Shown: positions 23,901-33,454 of the stretch, piece after piece
Position numbering within the stretch: position 1 is the stretch's first letter
Layout: every line of letters starts with the position of its first letter
Source of the DNA: Portulaca oleracea
Taxonomy: Eukaryota > Streptophyta > Magnoliopsida > Caryophyllales > Portulacaceae
DNA length: 64,000 nt
Assembly: GCA_029582165.1 (NCBI GenBank)
Contig: CM055870.1
Span: 48,068,513 to 48,132,512 of the forward strand
Direction: 5' to 3'
The notes under the pieces: generated by a model
The model's database searches: none
What the model saw: the letters and a program-made list of their open reading frames with translations, nothing else
Told to the model about the DNA's origin: nothing
Translations under genes and position numbers: made by a program

Positions 23901-26900
23901 TGAAAAATACTATTAGAAAATTATAATATTTTATTTTTTTATAAAAATTTTATGCTAAAATTATTTATTAAAAATTGACACTGAAAACCGTAAATGACAA
24001 ATTAAAAAAAATGGAGGGAGTAATACAGTTTGTATGCATGCCAGGGAGGCATTGTATGGCCAGATTGGTTGCATACACCTCACTCAGTCATCTGCTTATA
24101 CATTTTGAAAAAAAAGATTTAACAACACAAATACATTTATTATTTTATTTTCCATATTTCTTAACTTAAATTGACTATAAAATGAGACAGAGACAGTAGG
24201 TCTTTTTTCTAAAAAAAATAAAAATAAAAAAATACAATAACTACTGCAATGTATCTCCTACCAAATTCTTAAAAGTCTTATTGAAGAGATGTATGGTGAC
24301 ATGCTACTTGAAAGCGAATAAGAAGTGCCACATACATGCTAGAATGAGACATTTAACTAGCTAGTATTAAATTTACCAAACAGTGACTTGGGGAGAGCTT
24401 GAAGAAAATCCAAGACTATTCATGGACAAAATTGATGATTAGTGAAACCCTATATTTATGTAATCAGAAAACAGACCCAACAATTGAGGGGATAGAAAAT
24501 ATATTACTCCCTCCTTCCCATATTATATGTCTTTTAATACATAATTTAGAAAATCAAAAAATCCTTCCTCTACATTAAATTACCTCATTGAAAATGTGAA
24601 AATGTTGACTAAACAAGGAAAAAGGTGAATAAAATGGAAAAATGGAAGAAAATGATGTAATTAATAAGGTCAATTTGATAAATTAGCCATTAATGTGCTA
24701 TTGGAATTGTAAAGTGACAGATATTATGGGAAAAAAGAAAGTTAGTTAAAGTGACAGATAATATGGAAAGGAGGGAGTACTACATACTTTTAGGTGTATA
24801 TATTTTATTTTCATTTATAGTTTTAGCTAGACCTGTCAATTCGGGCGGGAAAGACGTTTCGGGTCGGTCGTATATCGGGTTCGGTAAATAAGGGTCGGGT
24901 GTATTTCGGGTTAAGCTAAATATGGGCGGTGTATTATGGTTTTGGGTCAACCCGACGGGTTATGATTGCGACATTTTTCCGTTTTTCTTTTAAAAATTTG
25001 TCTCTAAATATTATTTTTGGTACAATATACACAATAAAATACTACTATCTTCTAGTACCGATAGATTATTGTACATGTTTCAACTTAAATTAGAGAAATA
25101 ACATATGAATGAGCTGCGGTTATAGTTTAATAGTCATGAGTTCCAACGAAAAGTCACAATTCTAATAGATTTGAATGTAAAAAATAAAGTTTTCGGGTCA
25201 AACGGGTGGGTCAAGTTTGACCCGCTAATTAACGGGTTTTTCAGGTTCGGTATATTTCGGGTTCGGGTCAAGAAAATTATATTAAAAACCCAGAATTTTC
25301 GGACGGGTTTGGGTTGAGTTTTTGTGTCGGGTCAAAGATTAACAGGTCTAGTTCTAGCCATTAAGTTTGTATGGATATAGTTATTTTAAAATGGAAAATT
25401 CCATTTGATAGGCTTCAACTTTCGTCTGTTCCAAGTTGTCAATCACTTTTTAAGTTATTCCTAGTGGTAGACTTATTTTAGAAATTATTCCATCTCGTTA
25501 GCTTCTTTTTGTACGATTGTTAAAATATTGCTTGTAAAACTTTCCTCCTCTCTCAATTTCATTTAGTTCTCCCTATCAATCTCGTAATCGACTCATTTGG
25601 AATAATATATAAAGTGTTTGACCATCTGCAATAGCTTTAAAGTGCTTGAAAACTTGGAATAATATTTAAAGTTTTCAAAATAAGCCTACCATTTGAAATA
25701 ATTTTCAAAATAAGCCTACCGCTTTGAATAATTTCAAAAGGGGTTGACAATTTGAAATTGGCAAAAGTTGAAGTTTACCAAATGAAATTTCCCTTTTAAA
25801 ATTTTGTTAAGATATTTTATTATTACATTATATTATCTATAATTAAGGACATTAGTATGTATGTAAGAGTTATTTAATTTAAACTTTTTTTTTCATTTTA
25901 TGAAGTCAACTCTATGTATCTAAATTTGTTTTTTCAATTAAAACTTTAATAAGTATTTTACTAAAAGCCCCAAAAAAGTTAAATTACAGAAAAATTGGAT
26001 TACAATAATCAAAACTATGAGTGTTGGGATAATAATAATTTGATCATAAATATATCACAATGAATTGAACTTTATTATACCACCAAGGGGTTGTTCTAAA
26101 GCAACTCGTGGATTTTTGACATACCACTCGAAAAGTGAGCCGGGACATCAATTTTCTTTTATTATTTGATTGGGACATCAACTTTCTTTTATTATTTGAT
26201 TTAGGCTCTGTTGGTTAGGTTTGATATAACTCTCAGAACCTATCCAAATCTATCATAACTTATCCAAACTTTACACAATTTCTCAAAAAAAAATTCATTG
26301 TAAAAACACAATTTCCCAAAAAAGTATCATAACTTATCCAAACCTATCCAAAATTATTCAGACTTATTCATCCAAACATGAAAATAATCCAATCAAAGAA
26401 CAGGGCCTTACTATCATGATACATTTTAAAAATTCAGATTATTATTACACGAATGCTCATAATTTGGATTTTCAGAATCCAATTTTCCTAAATCATATAC
26501 CGGTAATATCACTAACAGTAGACATTCTACAGCACCTTGTAATTCACACATATTATGGTAAGTGTTGTTACAAACTCAATTTCAGCATTGGTAAAATTAA
26601 ATGCAAGTTATGATATTTTATTTCCTAGAATAGTAAGTCAGTTGAGAATGGAGATAATAATACATACATACCTGCACTTGAGCATGGATAGAGATCCCCA
26701 GGCTGACCATTAATGGTGAATGCATCCGACACGTTGGGTTCTCCTCCTGTTCGTTGGAATTCGTAGTACACATCAAAGATATCTCTCCTCCACCACTCTC
26801 CTACACAAACATTTTATTCAAATATTTATACATATGAATGATATCAATCATTCATCATAATTTTCACATACTCAGCTCTTTTAGGTGTATGACGATTATA

Positions 26901-29900
26901 AATTTTACCTTGTCGTTTTTCGGTTAATATTTACGGGTTGTTTGCATTTTGGACCTCAAAGTATTTGGTAATTTATTTTTTGAACCCTTGGTTTTATTAT
27001 TTATCTTTGGACTCTAATGTCTGTGGATTGAATAAAAAAGGACTTTAAAGTTTGTAAGTTTAAAAAAAGACCACTGTGTACTGCTTTTTTTTTTCCTCAT
27101 ATGTTTGAATTTACCTCCCGATTAGCGTCAAACTTCAGGACTAAGGTTAAAACTAATATTAAAGCAGTAATATACCTCTCTTATTCATGTTGAACTACTT
27201 AGACCCTTGTTACTTCAGGCTTTAATTAGTTCCGACATGAATAAGCAAGGTGTATTATAGCTTTAATGCTAGTTTAATTTTAGTCCTGAAGTTTGACACT
27301 AAACGGGAGATAAATTTAAACATGGAAAGAAAAAGAAAAACAGTACACGAGCATTTTTTTTCAACCTACAAACTTTAAGGTCCTTTTTTATTTAACATAT
27401 AAAACTTTAGGGTCCAAAAAATAAATAATAAAAGAAAGGGTTCAAAAAATAAATTATCCTAAATTTCAGGGTCCAAAATGCAAAAAACCCTAATATTTAC
27501 CCTTCCTAAGCGATTTTTTCGGTGAATATGTGATTGGTGATTAAATTTGTTTGCTGAAATGATGATAAATTTGACAAACGAAGTTCATTACATATGTTCA
27601 CTGAAAAAGGTACTAAATGTATTGGAAAAGTAGCTAAATAAAATTGATTCAAATGTTTAGGGTGAGTAAATATTAACTCAAAAACATTATGATTAAATTT
27701 ATAAATGTCATAAATCTAAAAGGGGGTGCTCGTAAATTTTGCAATAATTCATGAAATAAAATACTCCCCCTCCTCATTTTATTTCATCTAAAGCCTATGC
27801 ATCAGTCAAACTTTAAAATTTTAACTATTATTTTCTCTATGTATACAAAGTTCTAATATACAAAAAATACTATCATTATATTCGTAAAGAAAAATATTGT
27901 CGCATGAGTATGCTGATGTAGTATTTTTGATAAGATATTTTATATGGAATTGTTAATCGAAGAAAGATATTGAAGCCCTTGAAGTACTCTCTCCATCCCA
28001 AAATTAAAAAAAAAAAATTGTCTACTAATGAGGTCAAATTTTGTAAATTTTGACCATTGATTTGTCAAACTATGGGTTGAGTTATTGTCAAATACTATGA
28101 TTATTAGGGGCCTGTTCTTTCGCGTAGTACCATATCAGACCAACTACATCTTACCACACTAACCACAAACAATTATATTTCATAAGAATCATAACTTTCT
28201 ATTTCCTCACTTTTTCACCTTTTTGGGGATCCACACCAACCACATTTTACCAAAATAACAATTAATCATTACTTTCTATTTCCCGACTTTTCTCTTTCCA
28301 CACTTTTTTTTAATACTTTTCACTTTTTTTTGTATTCACCTATCAACTTACCACTATGGGTGTTCAAAAAAACCAGGACCGGTAAACCGGAAACGGGCAA
28401 CATCGAACCGCTTCATTTTTCCGGTGCACCGATCCGGATAAACCGGAGTTAAACGGGGCGGTTCCAGTTTGTAATTTTCAAACCGGCGGGAAACCGGAAC
28501 CGCACCGTGTGTATATATATATATATAACTATAAATTTTTGATTAAAACAAATTTACACAAATATGAAATTAAAAGGTGCATAATCAACTCCTAAAAAAA
28601 AGGTTGTGAAATAGTAGAAATAATTAACCCACTGACCGGTGACCTCTAGCCCACTACCCAAGTCAAGTACCCAAAACCCAATTTTTTTTATTTGCAATTT
28701 AACTTCGAAAAATCGCAACCGAGCTTGATTTTTTTTTTGGGTTGATTGAATGATGATTTTTAATTTTGATGGTAAAAGGTGGTTCCGGTTAACCGGTGAC
28801 ACCGCATCGTTAAATCCGGTGCACCGGTTAAAAGAACCGGGTGTTCCGGTTACGGTTCCGATTTATGATTTTGGAAAACCGTTTCGGCCGGTGCACCGCT
28901 TCGTGAAACCGTCACCGCACCGTGAACACCCTTACTTACCACACCAACCATTCTTACCACAAATTTAACTAGGGGTGGAAACGGTGCGGTGCGGTGCGCC
29001 GGATGAAACGGTGCGCGAAAACCATAAACAGGAACCGGAACTGAATCACCCGGTTTTTAAAAACCGGTGCACCGGCTTTAACGGTGTGGTTTCACCGGTG
29101 AACCGAACCGCATAAATTTCTATCAAACATAAAAAAAAATCTCTATTTAATAAAAAAAATCTTTATTTAATAAAAAAAAAGTGAGAACCCTAAACCTTAA
29201 ACTGGAAAATGAAAATTTGAAATACTAAAACCTAATTCCCCCCTCCCCTTACTCGACAGTCAGTGTCTCAGTGAGACTGTGAGCCAGAGAGCCAAATTTA
29301 CTAGCCCATATGCCCAACCCAATAACACACTAACACCTAATGTTCTTTTTTTTTTAACTAGTTAATTTATATTATTTTTGTATTAATTTTTGGGTAGAAT
29401 TTTTTTTAACCAAAATTTATATATACATGTATTTAATTATATTAACGGTGCGGTGCCGGTTCCCCGTTGGTGTGAATATCCCAAACCGGAACCGCCCCGT
29501 TTAGTATCCGGTTTTTCCGGTGCGGTGCACCGGATTTTTAAACCGGTTCGGTGTTGTCCGTTCCCGATTTTTTTTATCCGATTTCCGGTTCGATGTGCCG
29601 GTTCCAGATTTTTCTTCCACCCCTAAATTTAACCACAAATAACCACATCTCACCACACCAACAACCACACTTTACCATACCATAACCCACCACACACAAA
29701 AGAACATGGCCTAGTTTGATGATGAAAAACACTTTACTTAAATATAATATTAAAAGCGTTGGTAAGATAAAATTTGAAAAACTAACCATCAATGTACTAT
29801 ATTGAAAACCGTGAAAGAGTAAATGAGATAATTCTTTCAAGACATAATTAGTATTCAATACGTAACAGATACAATAAAAAGGATCCAGTACGGAGAGATA

Positions 29901-31280
29901 TATTTGGACGAACCTAGCATGATGGGGATTTCGGAATCAGGCTTAGGGAAAGGGTAACTGCACCCTGGTTTGGGATAGACGATAATGGGGCCATACACGG
30001 TTGCCCGTGCCCAATCGCTATGGGCGTGCCACCAAATAGTTCCTTCTTCCTCTGAAAATATCACTGTCTGTATAAAACTTCCTCCTGGTTTTATCGGACA
30101 TTGTGTCACATACTCTGGTCCATCTGACCACGGGTTTCTTGGCTGCCTTACCCCGTGCCTGCATGTGTATATATATTATACATTTAGGATTGCGTCGAGA
30201 AAATCGGTCAAACTTTCTCATGTTTCATTATCATTTATTAATGAGAAACATTTTATGTGGAGTTCAGAGTTTTACAATGATAATTGGCGAAAATTTCTTA
30301 TGGCAGGTTAGAGAAAGAATGTCACGATGGAACATGAGAGAGAAAATATTTCTAACACAACAAACCTAAACAATTATAAATGTAGGTAACTTGGACATTT
30401 TAATTCAAACATTTTTCAAGGAAATTTACGACCTCAACCAAACACTATAAAATACATTTTTTGAGGAAAAATTTTCTTAAAATTTTACTAAATACTCTCT
30501 AAATATATATGCTCTTAACAAATCAACCAAATGATAACTTATATATATGGAAAATGAAATTCGTACCAGTGAAGGGTGATGTTATGTCGCCCATTATTGA
30601 TAACCTTGACTTTAATTGTATCGCCTTTGTATGCATATATTGTTGGCCCTGGAAATTTTCCATTGACAGTCAAAATCGACTTGGTCGCACACAGTCTGGT
30701 GTATGATACTTCTTTCACCTGGTATTATAAATGTTTAAATTATAAAAATGCAAACATGTATTATACATAAGCAATGTGTATATATATATATATATATATA
30801 TTATGCATCATCCATCTTCATAAAAATGCAGTCAAATTAGATGTACCTTTTATAATACATCAATCATGGAAAAAAATGATTGGATCTACCTATATATATA
30901 TATATATATACATGAAAATCATGCTTATAAATTGAACCAAGCAAGAAACACATATTTGATCATTTATATATATGTTAAAATTTGCAACGCGCCGACGAAA
31001 TAATTGTTGACAAATTGTTTTCAGGAGACCCAAAAAAAGATGTTTGAGGAACAGGTTGATGGATTTGATGAAATACAGTAAGATACGAGCTTATGAACAA
31101 AAAAGCCTACAACTCTAGCTAGCATTGTAAACCATTTCATGATCGAAAAAAGCCTTGTTTAGTTCAAGTAATACTTACAACAAAAACATACGACGACATT
31201 GCTTCGGAATGGAACACGAAACGAAGGAAGATTATAACCCAGAGTGAAACCAAGATCAAATGTATATTTTTTCGGTCCAT
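17789..31280 (-). CDS. Laccase (multicopper oxidase), complete six-exon gene
   Basis: A secreted blue copper oxidase that oxidises phenolics while reducing O2 to water; plant members act in the cell wall. Exons on the minus strand are 31280-31179, 30718-30567, 30158-29914, 26800-26672, 21931-20984 and 17919-17789. All five introns are GT-AG and every junction keeps phase, giving 1707 nt (568 aa plus TGA), a normal laccase length. An N-terminal hydrophobic segment ([14 protein letters not shown]) looks like a signal peptide. The four copper blocks are HWHG (exons 2/3), WWHAHSDW (exon 3), [11 protein letters not shown] (exon 5) and [12 protein letters not shown] (exon 6). The residue after WG in the last block, the T1 axial position, is Met. 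N-glycosylation sequons occur (NIT, NTT, NYT). The WGM ending and [13 protein letters not shown] block suggest a LAC14/15-type clade, which is inference. Introns 3-5 total about 10.9 kb and are full of MITEs, yet no exon is damaged. Confidence 0.95.
17998..18370. mobile_element. hAT-type MITE in laccase intron 5, carrying a SINE-like insert
   Basis: Termini AGGGCGACAAAAATTTG and CGAATTTTTGCCACCCCTG are imperfect inverted repeats. A perfect 8-bp TSD GATAAAAT lies at 17990-17997 and 18371-18378. The arms carry GACCGAAT/ATTCGGTC words. The middle (18096-18260) is unrelated and GC-richer. Confidence 0.85.
18096..18260 (+). mobile_element. tRNA-derived SINE-like insert
   Basis: A polymerase III box A match TAGCTTAGTTGG is at 18105-18116. 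A box B-like AAGTTTGATCC is at 18147-18157, with spacing like that of tRNA-derived SINEs. It is followed by a GC-rich tRNA-unrelated part. It cannot fold as a full tRNA. I could not identify its flanking duplication. Confidence 0.6.
18780..18905. repeat. Degenerate Stowaway/Mariner-like half element
   Basis: TACTTTGTCCATTCCATTTT followed by TTTTTCACATTGAAAATCG resembles one end of the TACTCCCTCCGT... MITEs found elsewhere in the window. The other end is missing or unrecognisable. Confidence 0.35.
19538..19679 (+). repeat. Interstitial telomere-like repeat array
   Basis: About 140 bp of tandem GGGTTTA/GGGTTA units with some GGGTTCA variants. It mixes the plant telomere unit TTTAGGG with TTAGGG. 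It is internal to a Mutator-like element, so it is not a chromosome end. Confidence 0.95.
19831..20189. mobile_element. Mutator-like foldback MITE (359 bp) with 9-bp TSD
   Basis: Inverted ends CAATAAATTACTTATGGGTA and (inward from the right) CAAAAAATTACTTAGAGGTA extend into arms of over 100 bp with repeated GGGTACCCTAACTTTT. Perfect TSD CAAATGAAA at 19822-19830 and 20190-20198. Nested inside the 18921-20463 element. Confidence 0.9.
20535..20944. mobile_element. MITE with GGTGYGTT termini in laccase intron 5
   Basis: The ends GGTGTGTGTGTGGAAGGAAA and (inward from the right) GGTGCGTTAGGTAAAATCTT are imperfect inverted repeats, with AACTTTCC/GGAAAGTT words inside. The right end stops 40 bp from the exon 5 donor. 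Flanks TAATAAT/TAAATAAT are only loosely similar, so the TSD is uncertain. A related terminus GGTGTGTTTGGC lies at 18539. Confidence 0.6.
20984..21931 (-). CDS. Laccase exon 5 (largest exon)
   Basis: 948 nt encoding cupredoxin domain 2 and most of domain 3: [20 protein letters not shown] at the start, [10 protein letters not shown], then [16 protein letters not shown] and [16 protein letters not shown] near the end. The donor GTAAGT at 20983 follows AATCCTG. The sequence that normally encodes INAALND in lignin-type laccases here encodes INADMNQ. Confidence 0.95.
22729..22930. mobile_element. Stowaway-like MITE in laccase intron 4
   Basis: Left end TTGTCCCTTATTATTTGTCC; right end GTGACAAAATAAAAAGGGAC then GAAAGGAGTA. 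The inverted ends are imperfect and the boundaries approximate. Confidence 0.5.
22985..23530. repeat. TTATGAGCATT-rich array with a 129-bp tandem duplication
   Basis: Many diverged TATGAGCATT/TGAACATT words. Blocks at 23151-23279 and 23280-23413 are near-identical tandem copies (offset 129 bp), with a 4-base difference near AGCAGTAATC. Nothing coding. It lies in laccase intron 4. Confidence 0.85.
23786..24020. mobile_element. Stowaway/Mariner-type MITE with TA TSD
   Basis: Ends CTACCTCCGTTTTTATTTAT and (inward from the right) CTCCCTCCATTTTTTTTAAT are inverted, flanked by TA on both sides (23784-23785, 24021-24022). The AT-rich interior is typical. Confidence 0.8.
24507..24777. mobile_element. 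Stowaway/Mariner-type MITE with TA TSD
   Basis: Inverted ends CTCCCTCCTTCCCATATTAT and (inward) CTCCCTCCTTTCCATATTAT differ at a single position over 20 bp. TA at 24505-24506 and 24778-24779. Confidence 0.88.
24828..25350. mobile_element. hAT-type MITE (523 bp) with 8-bp TSD
   Basis: Termini TAGACCTGTCAATTCGGG and (inward from the right) TAGACCTGTTAATCTTTGAC. TSD GTTTTAGC (24820-24827) versus GTTCTAGC (25351-25358), one mismatch. The subterminal regions are dense in CGGGTC/GACCCG words. Confidence 0.85.
25393..25793. mobile_element. Mutator-like foldback MITE with 9-bp TSD, family also at 57691-58100
   Basis: Ends GGAAAATTCCATTTGATAGG and (inward from the right) GGGAAATTTCATTTGGTAAA. Perfect 9-bp TSD TTTTAAAAT at 25384-25392 and 25794-25802. 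The arms carry repeated AATAAGCCTACC/GGTAGACTTATT words. The same structure occurs at 57691-58100. Confidence 0.88.
26204..26407. mobile_element. PIF/Harbinger-type MITE (Tourist-like, 204 bp)
   Basis: Ends GGCTCTGTTGGTTAGGTTTG and (inward) GGCCCTGTTCTTTGATTGGA, flanked by TTA at 26201-26203 and 26408-26410, the typical 3-bp TSD. Located in laccase intron 4, about 265 bp from exon 4. Confidence 0.85.
26672..26800 (-). CDS. Laccase exon 4
   Basis: 129 nt encoding [32 protein letters not shown] and DLYPCSS, the conserved linker into domain 2. It is flanked by the acceptor GTGTAG and donor GTATGT. The phase matches exon 3 (split Gly) and exon 5 (split Glu). Confidence 0.93.
26935..27490. mobile_element. 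Mutator-like foldback MITE (556 bp) with 10-bp TSD
   Basis: Two arms of roughly 250 bp are inverted copies, starting GGGTTGTTTGCATTTTGGAC and (inward) GGGTTTTTTGCATTTTGGAC. The TSD TAATATTTAC is perfect at 26925-26934 and 27491-27500. The arms repeat GGACTTTAAAGTTTG-like words. It lies in laccase intron 3. Confidence 0.9.
27762..28010. repeat. Degenerate Stowaway-like MITE sequence
   Basis: A left end TACTCCCCCTCCTCATTTTA and a TACTCTCTCCATCCCAAAAT start at about 27982 resemble Stowaway termini in the same orientation. They look like partial copies, not one complete element. Confidence 0.4.
28355..28934. mobile_element. hAT-type MITE (580 bp) with perfect 8-bp TSD
   Basis: Ends TATGGGTGTTCA and (inward) TAAGGGTGTTCA. 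TSD CTTACCAC at 28347-28354 and 28935-28942. Subterminal DNA is dense in AACCGG, CCGGTT and CGGTGCACCG palindromes. A degraded relative lies at 46060-46465. Confidence 0.92.
28970..29625. mobile_element. hAT-type MITE (656 bp) with perfect 8-bp TSD
   Basis: Ends TAGGGGTGGAAAC and (inward) TAGGGGTGGAAGAAAAATC. TSD AATTTAAC at 28962-28969 and 29626-29633. It carries GGTGCACCGG-type palindromes like its neighbour but has different termini, so it is a separate insertion. Confidence 0.92.
29914..30158 (-). CDS. Laccase exon 3
   Basis: 245 nt encoding [20 protein letters not shown], then [20 protein letters not shown] and IIVYPKPG. It holds the His-X-His pair of the second copper block. It ends in ATGCTAG before donor GTTCGT; the split Gly codon is completed by exon 4. 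Confidence 0.94.
30567..30718 (-). CDS. Laccase exon 2
   Basis: 152 nt encoding [20 protein letters not shown], then [13 protein letters not shown] and [10 protein letters not shown]. The final Trp codon is split with exon 3, which supplies H-G to complete HWHG, the first copper block. Acceptor ATACCAG, donor GTACGA. Confidence 0.94.
30780..30800. repeat. (TA)n microsatellites in laccase intron 1
   Basis: A TATATA run here and a second at 30891-30910. Both lie in the 460-nt first intron. Confidence 0.85.
31179..31280 (-). CDS. Laccase exon 1 with signal peptide
   Basis: 34 codons from ATG at 31280-31278 to GTT before donor GTAAGT. Starts MDRKN, then a hydrophobic core, then FVFHSEA as the likely signal peptidase region. 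No in-frame ATG closer to exon 2 would keep the signal peptide, which supports this start. Confidence 0.92.
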
Positions 31281-31329
31281 TTCAAATTATCAAGCTTAGG
31301 GTATGGAACTTGTTTGTTAATTTTCCTGG

Positions 31330-31341
31330 GCATATATAGAA
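31330..31341 (-). promoter_or_regulatory. Putative laccase TATA box
   Basis: The minus strand reads CTATATATGCCC about 52 nt upstream of the laccase ATG, which would imply a short leader. It is the best TATA candidate in the first 100 nt; transcription data are absent. Confidence 0.45.
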
Positions 31342-33070
31342 TTATTGAATTGTGAAGTTGTTTCCTCAAGGATTGATTCTAAGGAAGGGAACTTATAGAC
31401 TATCATAGGAGGGGATAGCTAGCTATAATCTCTATTATTAATCTTCTATTAAAAGAAAATAAATAAACCAAATGCACTAAAAGTCATAATTCCACACGGA
31501 AAAAGAATACTCTAACTAGGGTGAAGAAAAGGTACCACAAACCTCTGTTCTCCCTTTTGTTTGTTTCTCCAGATTTGCAATTTTGTTAGGATTCCAAAAT
31601 AATGGAGGAATTAAACCCAAATATGGATCTGTAATTAAGACTATATATTCCACCCTAAGACTCATTTATGCGTATGAGTTTCAATGTATCAATCGTACGT
31701 ATGAAATGTTTGTAGAGTTATATATACAATGATTTTTTTTTTGTTCCTGTTTATTTCCAAGTTTATAAATAACTGACCTCTTGTTGCACGAATTGCAAAC
31801 ATTAAAACCATGTTTTCTTCCTCCCTATTGAAATACGTATCATTTTCAGGATAGAAGGAATATCAACATAACACAACTTAGGGTTTGCAAAGTTAATGGT
31901 AAATGGTATGTAAGACATATGTTATTTTTGTAAGTTTGGGTAAGTCTCGATAACTTTCGATTTGTATGTTAGATGTTATTTTTGGTAAGCTCGGTAAATT
32001 TCAGTAAGTTTCGGTAAGTTTTTGCTCTTATCCACTTACCATCCAACTTCTGGTCCTTAGCAGTAGCCAAATTAGTTAGCTTAAACGATCAAAGTAATCC
32101 AAATTAATTAAGAATAATAGATATAGGTGAAAGTGAATAAAATAACGAATGAATAAAATTCACTAACTAGTTATTAGTACTATCTTCTTTTATATGCACA
32201 CGGATGTTTTCTCATTTTGACTGCTATGGACTATTTTGGCGGAAAAAAGGATCAAATTACTTTTACGAGTCTTCCACTTCAACGTAAAGTACTAACAATA
32301 TTCCGATATTTTTCTATTAACTACAAATACTATAATAGAGTATAAGTACTTGAAAGCTCAATTTCTAATATACTCTCGGCTATCGGACTCATGATAACAA
32401 TTCTATATATCTTTTGCTTTTTTGATCTTAGAGGTTAGCTAAAATGCTAAATCTTTTAAATAAGAAAGACATGCCCTCTCTATCTCAACGGTAATTATCA
32501 TTATTAATCTTACAAGTCCGGGTAAAGTACGATTCTCAACTAACATATATTGTTCGTAACAAATATGACTCATAAATCTAATTACCCATTTTCTCATTAA
32601 AAAAATCTTTTTACTTTCACCATGGTTTGATTTTACAGCTATCTTGGTTACCATAATATCATTTTTTTGGTAAAGCTACTAAATATAGTTAAGAGCATTA
32701 ACATGAGTTCCTTACTCGGGGTGTTCACAAATCCTAACGTTATGCATGTTCGTGGACATATAGCGTACGTAAACAAGGGAACTAGCTTTCCATAAATGAA
32801 AAATCCCCAACAATTCCCATTTAAAAAGTTGCCACTTTCCCTAAAAAAAAAAAAAAAAAAAGGTTGCTACCTACGTAAAAACATGGAATATATAATTTAA
32901 AATGCACAATGGTGGTGGTTCATAGCTAGTTTAACATTAATGGGTTAAAATGGCCTTTGAATGTTAGCTAGTTGAGTTTAATTATCCTTTTAAATATTCT
33001 TTCTTTAATTTGATTTTTTCTTTTAGTTGACCGAAGCAAATATATATGCGAGCTCCCTATAGATCTATGA
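31342..33070. other. Upstream region of the laccase gene, AT-rich, no gene seen
   Basis: No coding homology. A TTTGGTAAG/TTTCGGTAAG-rich patch is at about 31935-32020, and a 19-base A run lies near 32840-32858. Laccase regulatory sites would lie in the proximal part, but I cannot name any with confidence. Confidence 0.5.
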
Positions 33071-33074
33071 AAAT

Positions 33075-33316
33075 AGGCGTGCTCAGTCAAATTCATGGAT
33101 AAATTTAATTTACCAAAATTTTCAGTTGTTACCTAAATTTACCAGAATTTATCAAAATTTACCAAAAATTCAAACTTAAAAAAAAGATTTAATTTTGATA
33201 TATTGGTATAAATTTTCCAAAAATTATCAAAAATTACCAAAAGTTTACAAAAATTACCAAAATTTACCAAAATTTAACTTTTATCCAACTGTTTTTTACC
33301 TATGAATTTGACAGGC
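33075..33316. repeat. TIR-bounded AT-rich repeat
   Basis: Left GCTCAGTCAAATTCATGGAT and inward right TAGCCTGTCAAATTCATAGG are similar inverted ends. The interior is many diverged AAATTTACCAAAA words. No TSD was recognised. Confidence 0.45.
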
Positions 33317-33401
33317 TACTACGAGTACGATACTCTCGTATCCCCGAAATGAATTCTATGAGTATGTGTATATTTTTTATGAGCATATAATTTTTGTTCT
33401 T

Positions 33402-33407
<6 letters not shown>

Positions 33408-33451
<44 letters not shown>
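33408..33451. repeat. (AT)n microsatellite
   Basis: About 22 AT dinucleotides without interruption. The surrounding 33317-34170 is AT-rich, with no gene seen. Confidence 0.95.

Positions 33452-33454
<3 letters not shown>

Larger units (their letters stand above)
28108..29711. mobile_element. PIF/Harbinger-like MITE carrying two nested hAT MITEs
   Basis: The outer ends are GGGCCTGTTCTTTCGCG and (inward from the right) GGCCATGTTCTTTTGTGTGT, flanked by TAG on both sides (28105-28107, 29712-29714). The host part is CCAC/TTACCA-rich and about 340 bp long once the insertions at 28355-28934 and 28970-29625 and their TSDs are removed. It lies in laccase intron 3. Confidence 0.75.
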
